From: JAYRWN01 sp041917975
Lineage (GTDB): Bacteria; Bacteroidota; Bacteroidia; Chitinophagales; Saprospiraceae
Length of the DNA stretch: 8,752 bases
Direction of reading: 5' to 3'
Assembly (NCBI GenBank): GCA_041917975.1
Contig: JAYRWN010000455.1
Coordinates: forward strand, 1-8,752
Part shown: positions 7,044-8,752 of the stretch, one piece after another
Layout: every line of letters begins with the position of its first letter
How positions within the stretch are numbered: the first letter of the stretch is position 1
The notes under the pieces: model-generated
What the model saw: the letters and a program-made list of their open reading frames with translations, nothing else
Database searches by the model: none
Told to the model about the DNA's origin: nothing
Translations under genes and position numbers: made by a program

Positions 7044-8210
7044 TTACACTATGGGCCATTTAAAACTGGATTTTAGCTTTATCCGTTTGCCATTAACACC
7101 TGATTTACGCGCTGCTTCGATGATTTCCAGGACATGTAGAGCATGTTCAGCCTGAATAAGTGGCTCATTGCCTGTGGCTAATGCCTCACAAATTACCGAA
7201 GCGCCTTGCTGCCAAACGTAACTGCCCGGATCAGGCACATAACGATGGCCTTTTTCATCTCCTATAACGGCGAGGTCTACTCCGTAAGGCGCCCAATCAT
7301 AGCCCACCAGTCCCATATTGCCGGCAGTGCCCCAAATGAGAATGGTATGGCGGTCCTGACCTTCTCCGCCATGCCCATAGGGATCAAAATAATTAAATCC
7401 GCATTGGACATGAGACAAAGTACCTCCGCCATGGTCCATGAGGATCATGGCGTTATCTTCTTCTTCTACTTTGATGGCTCCTTTGTCATCAACTTGGCGG
7501 GTGGGGGTAGTGATCGAAGTCATTGCCATGACCGTTTTGGCCGGACCCAGCAAACCGGTAAGCGTCGCGATATTGTATACGCCCAGGTCAGGCATGGAGC
7601 CACCTAATTTTTCATAAAAAAATGCCGACCAATGTGGTCCAAGGTGACCATAATGGGCATGGGCCGCGGATACTTTACCTAATTTACCTTCGCGGATGGC
7701 CCGAGACATAAAGGCGAATTGTGGGCTGTTGACTACCGCCGGAGCGCCCCATATTCTTAAGCCTTTGGTTTTAGCTAAATCCAACAGGGCTTTTCCCTCA
7801 GCATAAGAGTTGGCCATGGGTTTTTCACTCCACACATGCTTCCCGGCTTGCAAAGCTTGTTTATTTAGCCGGCCGTGTTCCTGCATATTAGTCAAATTGA
7901 CCATCAAATCAAAAGCCGGACCTGCTAAAAGCTGATCAATGTGTGGGAAATAATGCGGGACTGCATATTTCTCGGCTGCCATCTTAGCACGTTCAGGCTT
8001 TATATCACAAACACTCACCAGTTCCACATAAGGGCTTTTAGATAGGTGCGGCAAATACATTCCGGATACACTGCCGCAACCAATAATGGCTACCTTGATC
8101 TTGCCTGCCAACGGATGGCTTTTCAGTAGGGTCGGAGCGAAGATGGCAGCCGCACTGACTAAGCCTGCTTTTTTGATAAACTCTTGACGGGAAATGGTTT
8201 TTTTAGCCAT
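7044..8210 (-). CDS. Gfo/Idh/MocA-family NAD(P)-dependent oxidoreductase with N-terminal signal-like region
   Basis: This 388-residue protein belongs to the glucose-fructose oxidoreductase/inositol dehydrogenase family, which oxidises or reduces sugar-type substrates with NAD(P). The Rossmann domain begins at residue 38 with IKVAIIGCGSVSG (G44, G46, G50 in the nucleotide loop); D69 at the end of strand 2 favours NAD. The catalytic-type motif E-K-P is at 129-131, with Lys130 the expected key residue. The second domain carries GGSMPDLGVYN (203-213), giving D-x-G-x-Y as in glucose-fructose oxidoreductase rather than the D-x-G-x-H of inositol dehydrogenase. Residues 5-29 look like a Tat-type leader (TISRQEFIKKAGLVSAAAIFAP), but the twin arginine reads R8-Q9. 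Such leaders are common in Bacteroidota members and place the enzyme in the periplasm. The length is normal. ATG 8210 is the only start that includes the leader; no Shine-Dalgarno is seen. The substrate is unknown. Confidence 0.93.
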   Translation of the reverse strand: MAKKTISRQEFIKKAGLVSAAAIFAPTLLKSHPLAGKIKVAIIGCGSVSGMYLPHLSKSPYVELVSVCDIKPERAKMAAEKYAVPHYFPHIDQLLAGPAFDLMVNLTNMQEHGRLNKQALQAGKHVWSEKPMANSYAEGKALLDLAKTKGLRIWGAPAVVNSPQFAFMSRAIREGKLGKVSAAHAHYGHLGPHWSAFFYEKLGGSMPDLGVYNIATLTGLLGPAKTVMAMTSITTPTRQVDDKGAIKVEEEDNAMILMDHGGGTLSHVQCGFNYFDPYGHGGEGQDRHTILIWGTAGNMGLVGYDWAPYGVDLAVIGDEKGHRYVPDPGSYVWQQGASVICEALATGNEPLIQAEHALHVLEIIEAARKSGVNGKRIKLKSSFKWPIV

Positions 8211-8292
8211 GTTTAGTAGACATTTAGACGGGTTAGAAATGTTGAAATAAAATTTTCTGGGTAGGTAAATATAACCAAAAATTATTCCTGGA

Positions 8293-8300
8293 TTCCGGAA
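8293..8300. repeat. TTCCGGAA palindrome in the divergent intergenic region
   Basis: An 8-bp perfect palindrome lies in the 214-nt region between the divergent oxidoreductase and lpxD genes, 83 nt before the oxidoreductase start. It could be an operator half-site pair, but eight bases are short and nothing else supports it. Confidence 0.15.
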
Positions 8301-8360
8301 AAAGTTGTTCAGAAATCTATGATGTCAAGTAATAAGGGGTGGAATAATTTCCTGCGCTAA

Positions 8361-8372
8361 GAGTAAATACTC
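8361..8372. repeat. Small dyad GAGTA-AA-TACTC upstream of the lpxD promoter
   Basis: Perfect 5-bp arms surround a 2-nt centre, ending 20 nt before the proposed -33 element of lpxD. The position would suit a regulator-binding site, but no regulator is known from the sequence. Confidence 0.18.
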
Positions 8373-8391
8373 GGTGAATAGGAAAATGTAG

Positions 8392-8423
8392 TTGTGGAAA
8401 TCCGGTCTGAAAATGTAATTTTG
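8392..8423 (+). promoter_or_regulatory. Bacteroidota-type promoter of lpxD (TTG, 21-nt spacer, TAATTTTG)
   Basis: TAATTTTG at 8416-8423 is a perfect match to the Bacteroidota -7 consensus TAnnTTTG, and TTG at 8392-8394 lies 21 nt upstream, where the -33 element is expected. Transcription would begin within a few bases of the ATG codons at 8425 and 8428, giving a leader of nearly zero length. The octamer alone is expected by chance a few times in a window of this size; the matching -33 and the position are what support it. Confidence 0.45.
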
Positions 8424-8424
8424 C

Positions 8425-8752
8425 ATGATGCAAATAACAGCCAGGGAATTATCTACTTTACTCGCTGGAACCCTCACTGGGAATCCCGAGGTGATAATCA
8501 CCCACCCCAGCAAGATCGAAGAAAGTGCCGAAGGAGCCATAACTTTTTTGGCTAACCCTAAATATGAAAACTATTTGTACAGTGCCAAGGCCTCGGCTAT
8601 TTTAGTTCAAAATGGTTTTCAACCCCATCAAGAAGTATCAATGACTATGATCGCCGTTGATAATGTATATCAAGCCCTGGGACAGGTGCTGCAATACTTT
8701 AACAGCGGTAATGGACTGGTTCGGGAGGTGTCTTCATTAGCTGTGGTTGACC
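8425..8752 (+). CDS. lpxD: UDP-3-O-acylglucosamine N-acyltransferase LpxD, N-terminal part (3' cut by window end)
   Basis: LpxD transfers a 3-hydroxyacyl chain from acyl-ACP to the 2-amino group of UDP-3-O-acylglucosamine, the third step of lipid A synthesis, in the cytoplasm. The 109 visible codons cover the uridine-binding N-terminal domain: MQITARELSTLLAGTLTGNPE, then SKIEESAEGAITFLANPKYENYLYSAKASAILV, the family's hallmark stretch (compare IEEA..G.LSFLANPKY....Y.T.ASAVIV). MIAVDNVYQALGQVLQYF follows, matching the usual RVDNPY.AFA.LL..Y. The left-handed hexapeptide-repeat helix and catalytic His would lie beyond the window. Two adjacent ATGs (8425, 8428) are possible starts; homologues usually have a single Met before the (Q/K/E)(F/I)TA segment, which favours 8428 slightly. 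No Shine-Dalgarno is present. The gene is divergent from the oxidoreductase gene. In Bacteroidota, lpxC/fabZ and lpxA often follow, so those would be expected to the right. Confidence 0.93.
   Translation, partial: MMQITARELSTLLAGTLTGNPEVIITHPSKIEESAEGAITFLANPKYENYLYSAKASAILVQNGFQPHQEVSMTMIAVDNVYQALGQVLQYFNSGNGLVREVSSLAVVD

Noticed and set aside
7206..7607. 133-codon plus-strand frame inside the oxidoreductase gene
   Set aside because: Antisense shadow of a well-conserved gene; the translation shows no family features.
8325..8540. 71-codon minus-strand frame at the lpxD start
   Set aside because: It overlaps the lpxD start and promoter on the opposite strand; the plus-strand frame has clear LpxD homology, so this is a shadow.

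Overview
The window looks like a chromosomal segment of a Bacteroidota bacterium, probably of the Saprospiria/Chitinophagia/Cytophagia kind rather than a gut Bacteroides. The evidence is a FecI-type ECF sigma factor, a FecR anti-sigma factor and an outer-membrane TonB-dependent receptor with STN and carboxypeptidase-regulatory-like N-terminal domains in a row. Further support comes from weak or absent Shine-Dalgarno sequences and a TAnnTTTG-type promoter. The assignment is inferred from gene families and layout; no rRNA or other phylogenetic marker is present.

Left part, plus strand. The window opens inside a beta-lactamase-family serine hydrolase with a C-terminal DUF3471-like domain (2-1408, start missing). 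After a 170-nt gap comes a signalling and uptake module: sigma factor (1579-2172), FecR-type anti-sigma factor (2213-3181) and TonB-dependent receptor (3220-5880). The gaps inside it are about 40 nt, consistent with one operon. No SusD-like lipoprotein follows the receptor. Instead there is a small four-helix membrane protein (5975-6412). In such modules substrate binding at the receptor is passed through the STN domain to FecR, which releases the sigma factor to transcribe the receptor operon. The substrate here cannot be read from the sequence.

Right part. A secreted NTF2-like protein (6409-6903) and a Gfo/Idh/MocA-family oxidoreductase with a signal-like N-terminus (7044-8210) lie on the minus strand. 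The NTF2-like gene converges on the small membrane protein gene so tightly that the two TAA stops share the palindrome TTAA. An imperfect hairpin followed by a T-run spans this junction. A 214-nt divergent intergenic region then leads to the start of lpxD (from 8425, plus strand, cut by the window end), which acts in lipid A synthesis. It is preceded by a good Bacteroidota-type promoter lying almost on the start codon.

I saw no tRNA, rRNA, CRISPR array, insertion sequence or phage gene. Most of the window is ordinary. The points most worth a second look are the SusD-less sigma/anti-sigma/receptor unit with its small membrane partner, the convergent stop/terminator junction, the degenerate twin-arginine motif of the oxidoreductase and the near-leaderless lpxD promoter.
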